Assembly: GCA_001664505.1 (NCBI GenBank) | Contig: CP011806.1 | Coordinates: forward strand, 4,008,815-4,072,814 | Source: Acidobacteria bacterium Mor1 | Lineage (GTDB): Bacteria > Acidobacteriota > Polarisedimenticolia > Polarisedimenticolales > Polarisedimenticolaceae | Length of the DNA stretch: 64,000 nucleotides | Reading direction: 5' to 3' | Translations under genes and position numbers: made by a program | In this document: positions 17,104 to 25,397 of the stretch, in pieces | Layout of the letters: each line of letters opens with the position of its first letter | Position numbering within the stretch: position 1 is the first letter of the stretch | Notes under the pieces: model-generated | What the model saw: only the letters and a program-made list of their open reading frames with translations | Database searches by the model: none | Told to the model about the DNA's origin: nothing

Positions 17104-17745
17104 TCAGAAGCGAAACGCCGCGGAGAGGCCGACGGTCTCGATGTCCGCTTCGCCGACCGCGGCGTCTTGCGCCACTTCCCACTCGAGCCGCAGGCCGAAC
17201 TTCGGCGCCGGCCGGACCTCGACCCCTGCGCCGTAGACGGCGCCGGTGCCCGATTCGGCCAGGTCGAAATCGTCCAGATCGAACTCGCCGAAGGACTCGG
17301 TCAGCGAGCCGTCGGCGGCCCAGACGTGCATCCCCGCCTTGCCGTAGATCGAGACGAGCTTACCCAGCGGAACCCCGGCGGTCAGCGACACCGACAGAAG
17401 CTGGGTTTCCACGTTGGCGGTAACCGGGCCGGCGGAGTAGCCGTCGTTCAGTGACTGGCTGCCGTCGGACATGCCGTCGAAGGCGACCGCTCCCAGATCG
17501 CTGTAGCTGAGTTCCAGCCCCAGCACCCGCCCGAAGCGGTAGCCGCCGAAAACGCGGAAGCCGCTGTCCTCGTCGTCGAACGCGCCGCTCAGCGAGCCGT
17601 CATCGATGTCGGCGAGTCCGAGGTCGGCGGTGGTCTGTGCCGTGCCGATGCCTATGTAGCCGCCCTTGTCGTCGGCGGCGGCAGGAAGGGCGACAAGCGC
17701 GGTGAGGGTGAACGTGGCAACGAGGAAAGCGAGTCGCAGCAGCAT
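17104..17745 (-). CDS. Outer-membrane beta-barrel protein (OmpA/OmpW-like small barrel)
   Basis: 213 aa. The ATG at 17745 has CGGAGG five bases upstream and starts a clear signal peptide (LAFLVATFTLTALVALPAAA, then DDKGGYIGIG). The mature part alternates polar and hydrophobic residues with aromatic girdles (GFRVFGGYRFGRVLGLELSY) and ends in an aromatic residue (SAAFRF), the signature recognised by the BAM machinery. About eight strands are predicted. This indicates a diderm envelope. Function of such barrels varies; no ligand can be named. Confidence 0.75.
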   Translation of the reverse strand: MLLRLAFLVATFTLTALVALPAAADDKGGYIGIGTAQTTADLGLADIDDGSLSGAFDDEDSGFRVFGGYRFGRVLGLELSYSDLGAVAFDGMSDGSQSLNDGYSAGPVTANVETQLLSVSLTAGVPLGKLVSIYGKAGMHVWAADGSLTESFGEFDLDDFDLAESGTGAVYGAGVEVRPAPKFGLRLEWEVAQDAAVGEADIETVGLSAAFRF

Positions 17746-17852
17746 GGTAGCCTCCGTGGGATGTGCTTCACCGGGGATAGATCCGGAGGCAACGGCGAAG
17801 TGCTCACCGTCATGAAGATTTTTCTTTCCGCGGGAGGGTTTCAGGTATCGCG

Positions 17853-19175
17853 TCAGCCGCCGGAGAAAGGCGAGAAGCGCACCGGGGCCTGAATGTAGAC
17901 GTGGTTGCACAGCACCACGTCGGCGCCGTCGCCGACGGTTCGGATCTCCTCGGTGCCGTCCCAATCCTGCTCTCGCTCGCGGTCCGCTCCCAGGCTGATC
18001 ACGCAGTATCCGTGCTCGCCGAACTTGAGCTGGTAGGGCTCGCCCCATTCATCCCGCATGGGAACGTCGGCTGCGAACCGGCCCGCGTTCGCCGCCGCGA
18101 ACTCCTCGAGAGGGACCCAACCATCGGTCGAGGGGTACTTCGGTTGCATCACGGCGTAGGCCTCGACGGCGCTGGCGATCTGGCGCAGGTCGAGCACGGT
18201 CTGCGCCCCCTCCTTTTCGCCGGGTCGCTCCCGTTCTTCGGGGGCCAGGGAACTGGCCAACAGCAGAGCGAACCACATGGCGGTCCCGGAGCCACCGGCC
18301 ACCGGCGACAGGCGGCTGACCATCGGGTCCGGGCCGAAGGCGTTGGAGCGAGTGCCGCCCTCGACCCGGGAAGAGGCGTAGATCACGCCGAACCCCATCC
18401 ACTCGTCGCTGAGAATGTCGGGCATCGCCTGCTGAGCCAACGCGTCTGCCTCCCTGGCCTGTAGCCAGGTACGGATCTTGGGCAGGTTGTAGTAGGTCAT
18501 CGTCTCGGGGGACGGGTCGATCCGCGACGAGACGAAACTGAAGTCCTTGCCTGCCTTGAGGGAATCGCGGCTGCGGAATCCCTTGAGCGCCTGCAGCGCC
18601 GTCTCCTCGGCGCCGGCGATGGAGATGTAGCGTTTGCCCACACGACCGATGAGGATGGGCAGGGTTTCCTCAGCCTCAACCCCGAAGTGGATGACGAAGC
18701 GCGTGTCGTCGGTACGAGTCATCCATCCGCCGGCCCAGCCGGTCAGCGCCTTGACCGCTGCCAGGGCTCGCTCGCGATCCCGGTACTCGACGACGAGCAG
18801 CAGCCCTTCGAGTGTTTCGGCGTTGCGGGTGAAGCCTGCTTCCAGCGCCTGGTCCATGGCCTCGGCGCTGGGCAACTCGAAGGAGAAGGCCAGGTCGGGA
18901 CCCAGAGCGGTCAGGACATCCTCCCGGAACGACACTCCGAGTTGGTTGTCGATGAATTGAAAGGGCGCGCCGTCGGGATCGTCGAACCAGGCGGCCCATG
19001 TCTCGGCGAGGCGGATCAGGTCGGTGGAGTAGGCGCCGGCCAGGTGTGGGTCGGCGGGTAGCCGGTCGATCAGGTCCTTTCCGGCGACGGCGGGCAGCGA
19101 TACCGCTAGCGCGAGCAGCAGCAGCGCGAAACGCAGGTGCAAAGAAAGACGCAACGGGACGGCTGGGCGGTTCAT
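17853..19175 (-). CDS. Secreted protein of unknown function with a C-terminal GspG-like domain
   Basis: 440 aa. The signal peptide spans about residues 10-31 (LRFALLLLALAVSLPAVA). Residues ~35-320 contain a large domain resembling DUF3352-type envelope proteins (EYRDRERALAAVKALTGWAG; GKRYISIAGAEETALQALKG). The C-terminal ~110 residues (DLRQIASAVEAYAVMQPKYP, then DEWGEPYQLK and CVISLGADREREQDWDG) look like the periplasmic part of the type II secretion major pseudopilin GspG, here without its N-terminal pilin helix. That places a pseudopilin-like fold at the end of a periplasmic protein. A GAGGG site precedes the ATG. The role is not assigned; it could be an envelope or secretion accessory factor. 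Confidence 0.6.
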   Translation of the reverse strand: MNRPAVPLRLSLHLRFALLLLALAVSLPAVAGKDLIDRLPADPHLAGAYSTDLIRLAETWAAWFDDPDGAPFQFIDNQLGVSFREDVLTALGPDLAFSFELPSAEAMDQALEAGFTRNAETLEGLLLVVEYRDRERALAAVKALTGWAGGWMTRTDDTRFVIHFGVEAEETLPILIGRVGKRYISIAGAEETALQALKGFRSRDSLKAGKDFSFVSSRIDPSPETMTYYNLPKIRTWLQAREADALAQQAMPDILSDEWMGFGVIYASSRVEGGTRSNAFGPDPMVSRLSPVAGGSGTAMWFALLLASSLAPEERERPGEKEGAQTVLDLRQIASAVEAYAVMQPKYPSTDGWVPLEEFAAANAGRFAADVPMRDEWGEPYQLKFGEHGYCVISLGADREREQDWDGTEEIRTVGDGADVVLCNHVYIQAPVRFSPFSGG

Positions 19176-19203
19176 CGGACCCTCGTGAATGATCTGGCGC
19201 GAT

Positions 19204-19209
19204 TATACT
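19204..19209 (+). promoter_or_regulatory. -10 box of the DUF3311/SSS symporter operon
   Basis: TATACT lies seven bases before the ATG at 19217, so the transcript would be leaderless or nearly so. No Shine-Dalgarno sequence and no clear -35 element are seen. Confidence 0.45.
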
Positions 19210-19216
19210 GCCGGCC

Positions 19217-19453
19217 ATGAGAGAGCCCTCCACCACGCGAGTTCGCCCCGCCCTGTGGGCGGTCGCCCTGATCTGGATCGGGTCGATCCTGGCTCTGGCC
19301 ACGCCATTGGTCACACCGGCCTGGAGCGGTGAAGCGTCGCTCTTCGGGCTGCCCCGCTCCCTGATCTGGGTGCTCGGATGGCTGACGGCGATGTTCGTCT
19401 CGTTGGTCTGGGCCTATCGCAGTGAGCCCGTCGATGACGGGGAGGCGCCATGA
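19217..19453 (+). CDS. DUF3311-type small membrane protein, symporter partner
   Basis: 78 aa with two hydrophobic helices (WAVALIWIGSILALATPL and LIWVLGWLTAMFVSLVWAYR) joined by a short loop, the pattern of the small proteins encoded just before sodium:solute symporters (YhdT/DUF3311-like). Its stop overlaps the symporter start as ATGA, so the two are coupled. Inner membrane; presumed accessory subunit or assembly factor of the transporter at 19450. Family call rests on size, topology and position. Confidence 0.65.
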   Translation: MREPSTTRVRPALWAVALIWIGSILALATPLVTPAWSGEASLFGLPRSLIWVLGWLTAMFVSLVWAYRSEPVDDGEAP

Positions 19454-20925
19454 CCACCGCCACTGTCGCGCTGATCGTCTGCGCGGTCTATCTGGCGATC
19501 ACCCTGGCCGCCGGCATCCTGCCCGGCCTCAAGGTTTCCAAGAGCGTCGCCGGCTACGTCGCCGCCGACCGTTCGATGAACACGGTGCTGCTCTACTTCG
19601 TGTTGGGCGCGTCGATCTTCTCTTCCTTTGCCTTTCTAGGCGCACCCGGCTGGGCCTACTCCCGGGGCGTCGCGGCGCTGTTCGTGCTGGGCTACGGCGT
19701 GATCGGGATGGTGCCTTTCTACTTCGTCGGTCCGCGGGCGCGCCGCCTGGGCGAGCGTTTCGGCTTCGTGACCCAGGCGGAGCTGCTCAGTCACCGCTTC
19801 CAGAGCCCGTTGCTCTCGGTGGCGTTGGCGGTGCTCAGCGTCTGCGCCTTCGTGCCCTACCTGGTGCTGCAGATGAAGGGTGCCGGGCTGATCCTCGAGA
19901 CCCTGACCGACGGCCGCATCTCCGTCGAGATGGGGGCGGCGATCAGCTACGGCATCGTGCTGATCTACGTGCTGACCAGCGGCGTGATGGGGGTCGGTTG
20001 GACCAACGCCTTCCAGGGCGTGTTCATGATGATCATCGCCTGGTTCCTCGGGCTGTATCTGCCCTGGAAGCTCCACGGTGGTGTCGGGCCGATGTTCGAA
20101 TCGATCCGCGCCGAGCGGCCGGAACTTCTGGTGGCACCCGGCCTCGACGGCAGCGGCAATCCATGGCCCTGGGCTGCTTTCGGTTCGTCGGTCCTGGTTT
20201 CAGGGCTCGGCTTCACCATGTGGCCGCACCTGTTCATGAAGGCCTACGCGGCCAAGAGCGACCGGGCGCTGCGCCTGACCGTCGTGCTGTACCCGACCTT
20301 CCAGGTGTTCCTGGTGCCGATCCTGCTCGTCGGTTTCTCCGGAGTCACCGCGGCGCCGGGAGTTACGCCGGCGGATTCGATCCTGCCCCATCTGTTGACC
20401 CAGCTCGAGATTCCGGCGCTGCTGGTCGGTCTGGTCTGTGCCGGGGCGCTTGCAGCCTCGATGTCGTCGGGGGACTCGATCCTCCACGCCGCGGCATCGA
20501 TCGCAATACGTGACGGCGTGCGTCCCTGCCTGCGAGGCAAGATCGCCGACGAACGGGAGCGCAGCTGGATTCGCTGGATGGTGCTGGCCCTGACCCTGGT
20601 CGCCTACTACTTCGCCGTGGTTTCCGAGCTCGACCTGATTTCGCTGTTGCTGGCAGCATACGGCGGCGTGGCCCAGATCCTGCCGGTGGTGATCGCGGCC
20701 CTGTTCTGGCCCCGAGCCAATCCCCGGGGTGCCGTCGCCGGGCTGTTGCTGGGGCTCGCCACGAACTGCTGGTTCCTGTTCCGGCCCGAGACCCGGGTGG
20801 TCGAGGGACTGCACGAGGGCGTTCACGGCCTGGTGGTCAATGTGGCTGTACTGGTGTTGTGGAGTCTCGTGAGCCCGGCGCGGGGCGAAGTGGCCGAGCG
20901 GGGCGAGGCCTTCGCTCGGATCTGA
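19450..20925 (+). CDS. Sodium:solute symporter (SSS) family transporter
   Basis: 491 aa with about 13 membrane segments. The N-terminus ALIVCAVYLAITLAAGILPG and the stretch FVLGASIFSSFAFLGAPGWAYSRG are characteristic of the SSS family (PanF/ActP/PutP-like). GFTMWPHLFMKAYAAKSDRA and ALAASMSSGDSILHAAASIA match the conserved region containing the Na2-site serines (helix 8). It imports an organic solute with Na+ in the inner membrane. The substrate is not identifiable; organic or amino acids are typical with a DUF3311 partner. Coupled to the small upstream gene by a 4-base overlap. Confidence 0.88.
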   Translation: MTTATVALIVCAVYLAITLAAGILPGLKVSKSVAGYVAADRSMNTVLLYFVLGASIFSSFAFLGAPGWAYSRGVAALFVLGYGVIGMVPFYFVGPRARRLGERFGFVTQAELLSHRFQSPLLSVALAVLSVCAFVPYLVLQMKGAGLILETLTDGRISVEMGAAISYGIVLIYVLTSGVMGVGWTNAFQGVFMMIIAWFLGLYLPWKLHGGVGPMFESIRAERPELLVAPGLDGSGNPWPWAAFGSSVLVSGLGFTMWPHLFMKAYAAKSDRALRLTVVLYPTFQVFLVPILLVGFSGVTAAPGVTPADSILPHLLTQLEIPALLVGLVCAGALAASMSSGDSILHAAASIAIRDGVRPCLRGKIADERERSWIRWMVLALTLVAYYFAVVSELDLISLLLAAYGGVAQILPVVIAALFWPRANPRGAVAGLLLGLATNCWFLFRPETRVVEGLHEGVHGLVVNVAVLVLWSLVSPARGEVAERGEAFARI

Positions 20926-20975
20926 GGTCGAGTGCCGCGTGGGTTCAGCGCACGGCGTGGAGCGCTGTCGGTCGC

Positions 20976-21473
20976 TTATTCCTGCGAGACTGCGGCACCC
21001 TCGGCGCAGGCGTCGAAGTAGCTCATCCAGCAGACCCGGGGCTCGATCCGGATACCGCGGATCATGTAGTCGTCCAGCACCCGGTTGCGGCCGCAGGTCT
21101 TCCAGGATTCCAGGCCGGCGAGTTTCACGCCGAGCTTGCCCTCGATATCCGCCTCGCAGTCGGCGATCATCAACTCGGCGACTTCGGCCAGCGCGGTCGT
21201 GCCGTCGCAGTGCACCTTGAACACGTTCTCGCAGAAGCGGATCATCCGGTCCCGGGGCATGCGGTCCGCGTCGCGAACCACACAGCCGGCCAACCGGTCC
21301 ACCGAGATCTCTTCCTGCAGTCCGAAGCGCTCGACCGCGGCGGCCAGGCCGTAGGTCTGTTCGAGGCGTTCGAGGCAGATCTGTCCGGCGTCCCCTTCAG
21401 CCGGAACATCGTTAGGCACCGTGCCGAAGGCGGCGGTCGTTGCGAGCAAACACAGAACGGACACCCATCGCAT
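20976..21473 (-). CDS. Small secreted Cys-containing protein, unknown function
   Basis: 165 aa from the ATG at 21473 (GGGAGG eight bases upstream); an in-frame GTG three codons earlier is too close to that site. A short signal peptide (VSVLCLLATTAAFG) is followed by a helical region with seven or so cysteines, such as AGQICLERLEQTYG, RFCENVFKVHCDG and RVCWMSYFDACAEG, suggesting a disulphide-bonded helical protein in the periplasm. I recognise no family. Convergent to the symporter gene. Confidence 0.6.
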   Translation of the reverse strand: MRWVSVLCLLATTAAFGTVPNDVPAEGDAGQICLERLEQTYGLAAAVERFGLQEEISVDRLAGCVVRDADRMPRDRMIRFCENVFKVHCDGTTALAEVAELMIADCEADIEGKLGVKLAGLESWKTCGRNRVLDDYMIRGIRIEPRVCWMSYFDACAEGAAVSQE

Positions 21474-21607
21474 CTCGTGCACCTCCCAGGCTTCGGGCCG
21501 CTATCCTCGTCCCTGCCGCTCCTGCGAACCGCACGGACTCGCCGGTTAGAACGCGCGAGCGGCGGGAAGATCACACCGCTATCTCATCTTGTCACGGAGA
21601 TTCTTCG

Positions 21608-22036
21608 ATGAGTGATTTCGAAACGAAGACCGAACCTATCGGCCGCCGCCGCATCCTGGGCGCGGGGATCGCGACCCTCGGCGCCGGATTGCTCACCCGC
21701 AGCCGGGCCGGAGAACTCACGACCGGCGCGACCGGAAGCGATGCGCCCCGACCGGCCCAGGACGCGGAAGCGAACTCCGCCGAGGCGACATCCCACAACG
21801 CCAGCCGCGACCGCCAGGCGGTGCTCGCCGCAGGCATGACCGAGGCCGAGGCGGACTGCTGGGCGGCCACCGCCGACGCGGCAGCCAAGTTCTTCGCTCT
21901 ACCGGAGCTGCATCCGATGGATCGCCAGGAGGTGGCGACGGCGATTCACGTACTGCAGAACAAGCTGCTCGGCCGGCCGGTCTACCGGGTCTATCGGGAG
22001 ACCGCCAAACGGCTGCACGAAGAGGCGGGAGGCTAG
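21608..22036 (+). CDS. Small protein with twin-arginine-like signal, unknown function
   Basis: 142 aa from the ATG at 21608, with CGGAGA eight bases upstream. The N-terminus GRRRILGAGIATLGAGLLTR resembles a twin-arginine (Tat) signal, so a folded export substrate is possible. The rest is Ala/Glu-rich, then a helical C-terminal half (AGMTEAEADCWAATADAAAK; EVATAIHVLQNKLLGRPVYR). No cofactor motif is seen. Its stop codon overlaps the tail of the convergent pgl gene by four bases. Confidence 0.55.
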   Translation: MSDFETKTEPIGRRRILGAGIATLGAGLLTRSRAGELTTGATGSDAPRPAQDAEANSAEATSHNASRDRQAVLAAGMTEAEADCWAATADAAAKFFALPELHPMDRQEVATAIHVLQNKLLGRPVYRVYRETAKRLHEEAGG

Positions 22037-22791
22037 CCTTCCGCTTCCGGCGGCGGGGTGCCCAGAAGCGAGCCTGCCTCCCGGTCCAGCAGGATCTCCC
22101 GGTTGCCGTCTACCGGCACCACCCGCTCGCAGGGATGGGGCGGATCGTGGGGCCAGTCGCCGAAGGCCTCGGCGACCACCCGGGCCTTGTTCTTGCCGGT
22201 GATCAGGAACAGGGTCATCTCGGCGCCGACGAGCGCGGTGAACGTCAGGGTCAGCCGCCAGCTGTCGAGCTTGGGCACCCAGTTGGCCACGACCCAGCGC
22301 CCCTGTTCGTTCAGCGCGTCGGTTTCGGGAAACAGCGACGCGGTGTGGCCGTCGTCGCCGATACCCAGCAGCAGCAGGTCGAAGCGGGGATGGACGCCGT
22401 CGCCGAAGATCGCCCGCAGCTCCTGCTCGTAGAAGAACGCCGCCCTGGACGGGTTGGTCAGGTGTCCCGACATCGGGTGCACCTGCTCCCGGGGGATCGG
22501 CACCCGTTCCAGCAGGGTCTCCCGGGCCATGCGGTAGTTGCTGTCCTCGTGATCCGAGGGGACGCAGCGCTCGTCACCGAAGAACACGTGGGTGTGCTGC
22601 CAGGGGATCTGATCGGCGTAGGCCGGACTGGCCAGCAGCGCGTAGAGCCGCCGCGGGGTCGAGCCTCCGGCCAGCACCACGGTGAAGCGCTCGCGTTGAG
22701 CCACGGCGGCATTGGCCATGGCGACGAAGATCTCGGCCGCCCCCTCGGCCACCGTCTCGGCATCGATCAGGGGAACCAGCGGTTCGCTCAA
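22033..22791 (-). CDS. pgl: 6-phosphogluconolactonase
   Basis: 252 aa, hydrolysing 6-phosphoglucono-lactone to 6-phosphogluconate. The start is TTG at 22791, overlapping the opcA stop as TTGA; the frame upstream of this is only antisense-like extension. Motifs of the DevB/SOL family: VVLAGGSTPRRLYALLAS, HVFFGDERCVPSDHEDSNYR, HPMSGHL, LLLLGIGDDGHTASLFP and LITGKNKARVVAEAF. Last gene of gnd-zwf-opcA-pgl, all with overlaps or gaps of 4 bases, so a single transcript is likely. Tail-to-tail overlap of 4 bases with the convergent gene. Confidence 0.92.
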   Translation of the reverse strand: MSEPLVPLIDAETVAEGAAEIFVAMANAAVAQRERFTVVLAGGSTPRRLYALLASPAYADQIPWQHTHVFFGDERCVPSDHEDSNYRMARETLLERVPIPREQVHPMSGHLTNPSRAAFFYEQELRAIFGDGVHPRFDLLLLGIGDDGHTASLFPETDALNEQGRWVVANWVPKLDSWRLTLTFTALVGAEMTLFLITGKNKARVVAEAFGDWPHDPPHPCERVVPVDGNREILLDREAGSLLGTPPPEAEG

Positions 22792-23867
22792 GCCTCGTTC
22801 TCTCCCGCGGCGATACCCGCCGCAAGCTCCAGCGCGCCGGCAAACAGCGGATCCCGTCCCGGCCGCTCGAACACCCGGGTCAACAGGCGTCCGTCGTCGG
22901 GGAAGCCGACCCGCTGAATCGAGGGCGGGCTCGAGGCGGTTCCGACCCGGCTGCGCAGCCGCACGCCGTCGCCTCCTCCACCCAACCGTCGCGCACCGAA
23001 GACCGCGCCCTCTCCGGCTTCGATCCGGATGGCGTCGATCTCCTCCCACCCCGCATTCTCGTTGCACTCGAAGCGGAGCGCCACTGCTTCGCCGTCGGGG
23101 CGTCGCAGGGTGCCGTTTTCCACGGTCCACCCCAGGCGGGAACCGAGCCAGCCGGCAAGATAAGCGCCGGCAACGCTGGTGCACCCCTCGGCCGCCGGCG
23201 GTCCGGTGCGCAGCAGGATGCTGGTGACCTCACCGAGCAACGCGGCGTGGGCCGCGTTGTCGAACATCGCCGCCACCGCTTCCCGCCATCCCTCCTGGCG
23301 CTTCCAGGCCAGGTCACGGACATGGTCGCCGCAGTCGGCCTGATCGACCAGACGGTCCAGGGTCGCCAGAGAGCGTCCCGGTTCGTCAAAGCGGCCGCTG
23401 TCCAGAATGAAAAGCTCCGACAGTCCGGTCAGCTCCCGGGCCAACGGATTCTCCGCGGCATTCCCCGCCTGCCACCAGGTGAACACAGGGCAGTCCGCCA
23501 CCAGGAATTGCAGCAGGGTCGGCGAGAGCAGCGCGCGGCTCTTGGGCCCGGCCTCGATGGTGATCTGCTCGTTGCAAACCTGGGCGCCGCCGGCGCCCCG
23601 CCGGCAGTGAGCCGAGGCGTACATCGTCAGGCTGTCCCGATCGTCATCGTCGTCGAGCAGCACCAGGATCGCCCGGCCGGGGTAGCTGCCCGACAGGGTC
23701 GCGATCTGGGTCGTGGTCTCGGCGGCGCGGTTGCGGTCGGCGCAGACCACGATCAGGTTCATCACGCAAGAGCGCAGCACCGCCTCGTCGCCGTGGGCCT
23801 CTCCTCGCCACAGATCGTCGAGCTCGGCCTCGATGGCGCTGACGCTCGAGACGCTGTCCACGCTCAC
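22788..23867 (-). CDS. opcA: Glucose-6-phosphate dehydrogenase assembly protein OpcA
   Basis: 359 aa, GTG start overlapping the end of zwf (GTGA). OpcA is the redox-responsive allosteric effector of glucose-6-phosphate dehydrogenase described in cyanobacteria and common in Actinobacteria. Visible family signatures: CVMNLIVVCADRNRAAET, YPGRAILVLLDDDDDRDS, CNEQITIEAGP, LLQFLVADCPVFTWWQAGNA and LYILDSGRF-like FILDSGRFDEP, then a C-terminal domain that mixes beta strands (EEIDAIRIEAGEGAVFGARR). Position directly after zwf confirms the call. Its presence implies that entry into the pathway is controlled at the protein level, possibly by redox state. Confidence 0.88.
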   Translation of the reverse strand: MSVDSVSSVSAIEAELDDLWRGEAHGDEAVLRSCVMNLIVVCADRNRAAETTTQIATLSGSYPGRAILVLLDDDDDRDSLTMYASAHCRRGAGGAQVCNEQITIEAGPKSRALLSPTLLQFLVADCPVFTWWQAGNAAENPLARELTGLSELFILDSGRFDEPGRSLATLDRLVDQADCGDHVRDLAWKRQEGWREAVAAMFDNAAHAALLGEVTSILLRTGPPAAEGCTSVAGAYLAGWLGSRLGWTVENGTLRRPDGEAVALRFECNENAGWEEIDAIRIEAGEGAVFGARRLGGGGDGVRLRSRVGTASSPPSIQRVGFPDDGRLLTRVFERPGRDPLFAGALELAAGIAAGENEA

Positions 23868-25393
23868 AGCCGTCTCCAGATGCGGCTGTCCCGGGCCAGC
23901 AGCACTTCACCCTCGGCCGGTCCCCAGGTGCCGGCGGTGTACTCGGGAAGCGCGGTGACCCCGCCGTCCTGTCCCCAGCCCCGGTAGAGCTGGTCGATAT
24001 ACGCCCAGGACTCCTCGACTTCGTCACGGCGAATGAACAGGGTGGAGTCGCCGAGCACCGCGTCGAGCAGCAGCCGTTCGTAGGCCTCCGGCGGTTGCTC
24101 ACCGAAGGAGGTTCCGTAGCGGAACTCCATGGTTACCGGACGGATCCGCGGGTTGGGCCCGGGCACCTTCGATTCGAACTTGAGGGTGATGCCCTCGTCG
24201 GGCTGGATGCGCAGCGCGAGGGTGTTGGCCAGGCCCCGGGTGCCGTGGCCGAACAGCCGGTGGGGCACCGCCGAGAACTGGAGCGCCACCTCGGTGACCC
24301 GCTTGGGCAAACGCTTGCCCGCTCGCAGGTAGAAGGGCACGCCGGCCCAGCGCCAGTTGTCGACGTAGGCCCGCATCGCCATGTAGGTCTCGGTGCGGGA
24401 TTCCGGCGAGACGCTTTCTTCTTCGCGATAGCCGGGCACCGGTTTGCCGTTGACGACGCCGGCGGCGTACTGGGCCCGCACCGTTTCCTCGTCGATCCGG
24501 TCGATGGGGATGCCGCGCAGCGCCTGCAACACCTTGACCTTCTCGTCGCGGATCGCGTCGGCATCCAGCGAGGCCGGCGGCTCCATCGCGATCAGGCACA
24601 TCAGCTGCAGCAGGTGGTTCTGCACGATGTCCCGGGTGATTCCCGCATGTTCGAAGTAGGCGCCGCGCCCTTCCACGCCGATCGATTCCGAGACGGTGAT
24701 CTGCACGTGGTCGATGTACTTCTGGTTCCACAGCGGCTCGAAGATCGCGTTGCCGAAACGGAAGACCAGCAGGTTCTGCACCGTCTCCTTGCCCAGATAG
24801 TGATCGATGCGGTAGACGTCCTTCTCCTCGAACACGCTGTTCAACACGGAGTTCAGTTTCTGTGCCGATTCGAGGTCGATGCCTACCGGCTTCTCGACCA
24901 CGAGGCGTGCGAAGGAGCCGTTCTTGCCGGGGCGGTTGAGCCCCGCCTCGCCCAGGGACTTGACGATCGGTGCGAAGGCCGACGGCGGGGTGGCCAGGTA
25001 GAACAGGCGGTTGCCGCCGGTCCCCTCGGTCTCGTCGATCTTGTCCAGATGGCGGGCCAGGGCGGCGTAGCCGTCGGGGCCGGCGGTGCCGCAGTAGCTC
25101 AGCCGGCGATCGAGCTCTTGCCACAACTCGTCGCTGGGAGAACGCCGGGAGTGCTTGTCGGCGCCCGCGCGCAGCGAGGCCCGCAGCTCGGCATCGTCCA
25201 CTTCGCCCCGGGCCGTGCCGACCACGGCAAAGGCACCGGGCAGCAGCCGGTCGTGATGCAGGTTGTAGAGCGCGGGGACCAGCTTGCGCTGGGCCAGGTC
25301 GCCGGTCAGGCCGAAGATGACGACGGTGCAGGGCTCCGCCGCCCGCTCTTGCCGCAGTCCGGCTCGAAGCGGGTTCGCGGTATCGATCGTCAT
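23864..25393 (-). CDS. zwf: Glucose-6-phosphate 1-dehydrogenase
   Basis: 509 aa. Rossmann motif IFGLTGDLAQRKLVPALYNL near residues 26-45, catalytic signature YRIDHYLGKETVQNL near 195-210, and EKPVGIDLESAQKLN with the conserved Lys-Pro. The C-terminal domain has FYLRAGKRLPKRVTEVALQF and IQPDEGITLKFESK. It oxidises glucose 6-phosphate to the lactone, making NADPH (or NADH; specificity not resolved). ATG at 25393, four bases after gnd. Co-transcribed with opcA and pgl. Confidence 0.95.
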   Translation of the reverse strand: MTIDTANPLRAGLRQERAAEPCTVVIFGLTGDLAQRKLVPALYNLHHDRLLPGAFAVVGTARGEVDDAELRASLRAGADKHSRRSPSDELWQELDRRLSYCGTAGPDGYAALARHLDKIDETEGTGGNRLFYLATPPSAFAPIVKSLGEAGLNRPGKNGSFARLVVEKPVGIDLESAQKLNSVLNSVFEEKDVYRIDHYLGKETVQNLLVFRFGNAIFEPLWNQKYIDHVQITVSESIGVEGRGAYFEHAGITRDIVQNHLLQLMCLIAMEPPASLDADAIRDEKVKVLQALRGIPIDRIDEETVRAQYAAGVVNGKPVPGYREEESVSPESRTETYMAMRAYVDNWRWAGVPFYLRAGKRLPKRVTEVALQFSAVPHRLFGHGTRGLANTLALRIQPDEGITLKFESKVPGPNPRIRPVTMEFRYGTSFGEQPPEAYERLLLDAVLGDSTLFIRRDEVEESWAYIDQLYRGWGQDGGVTALPEYTAGTWGPAEGEVLLARDSRIWRRL

Positions 25394-25397
25394 GGCG

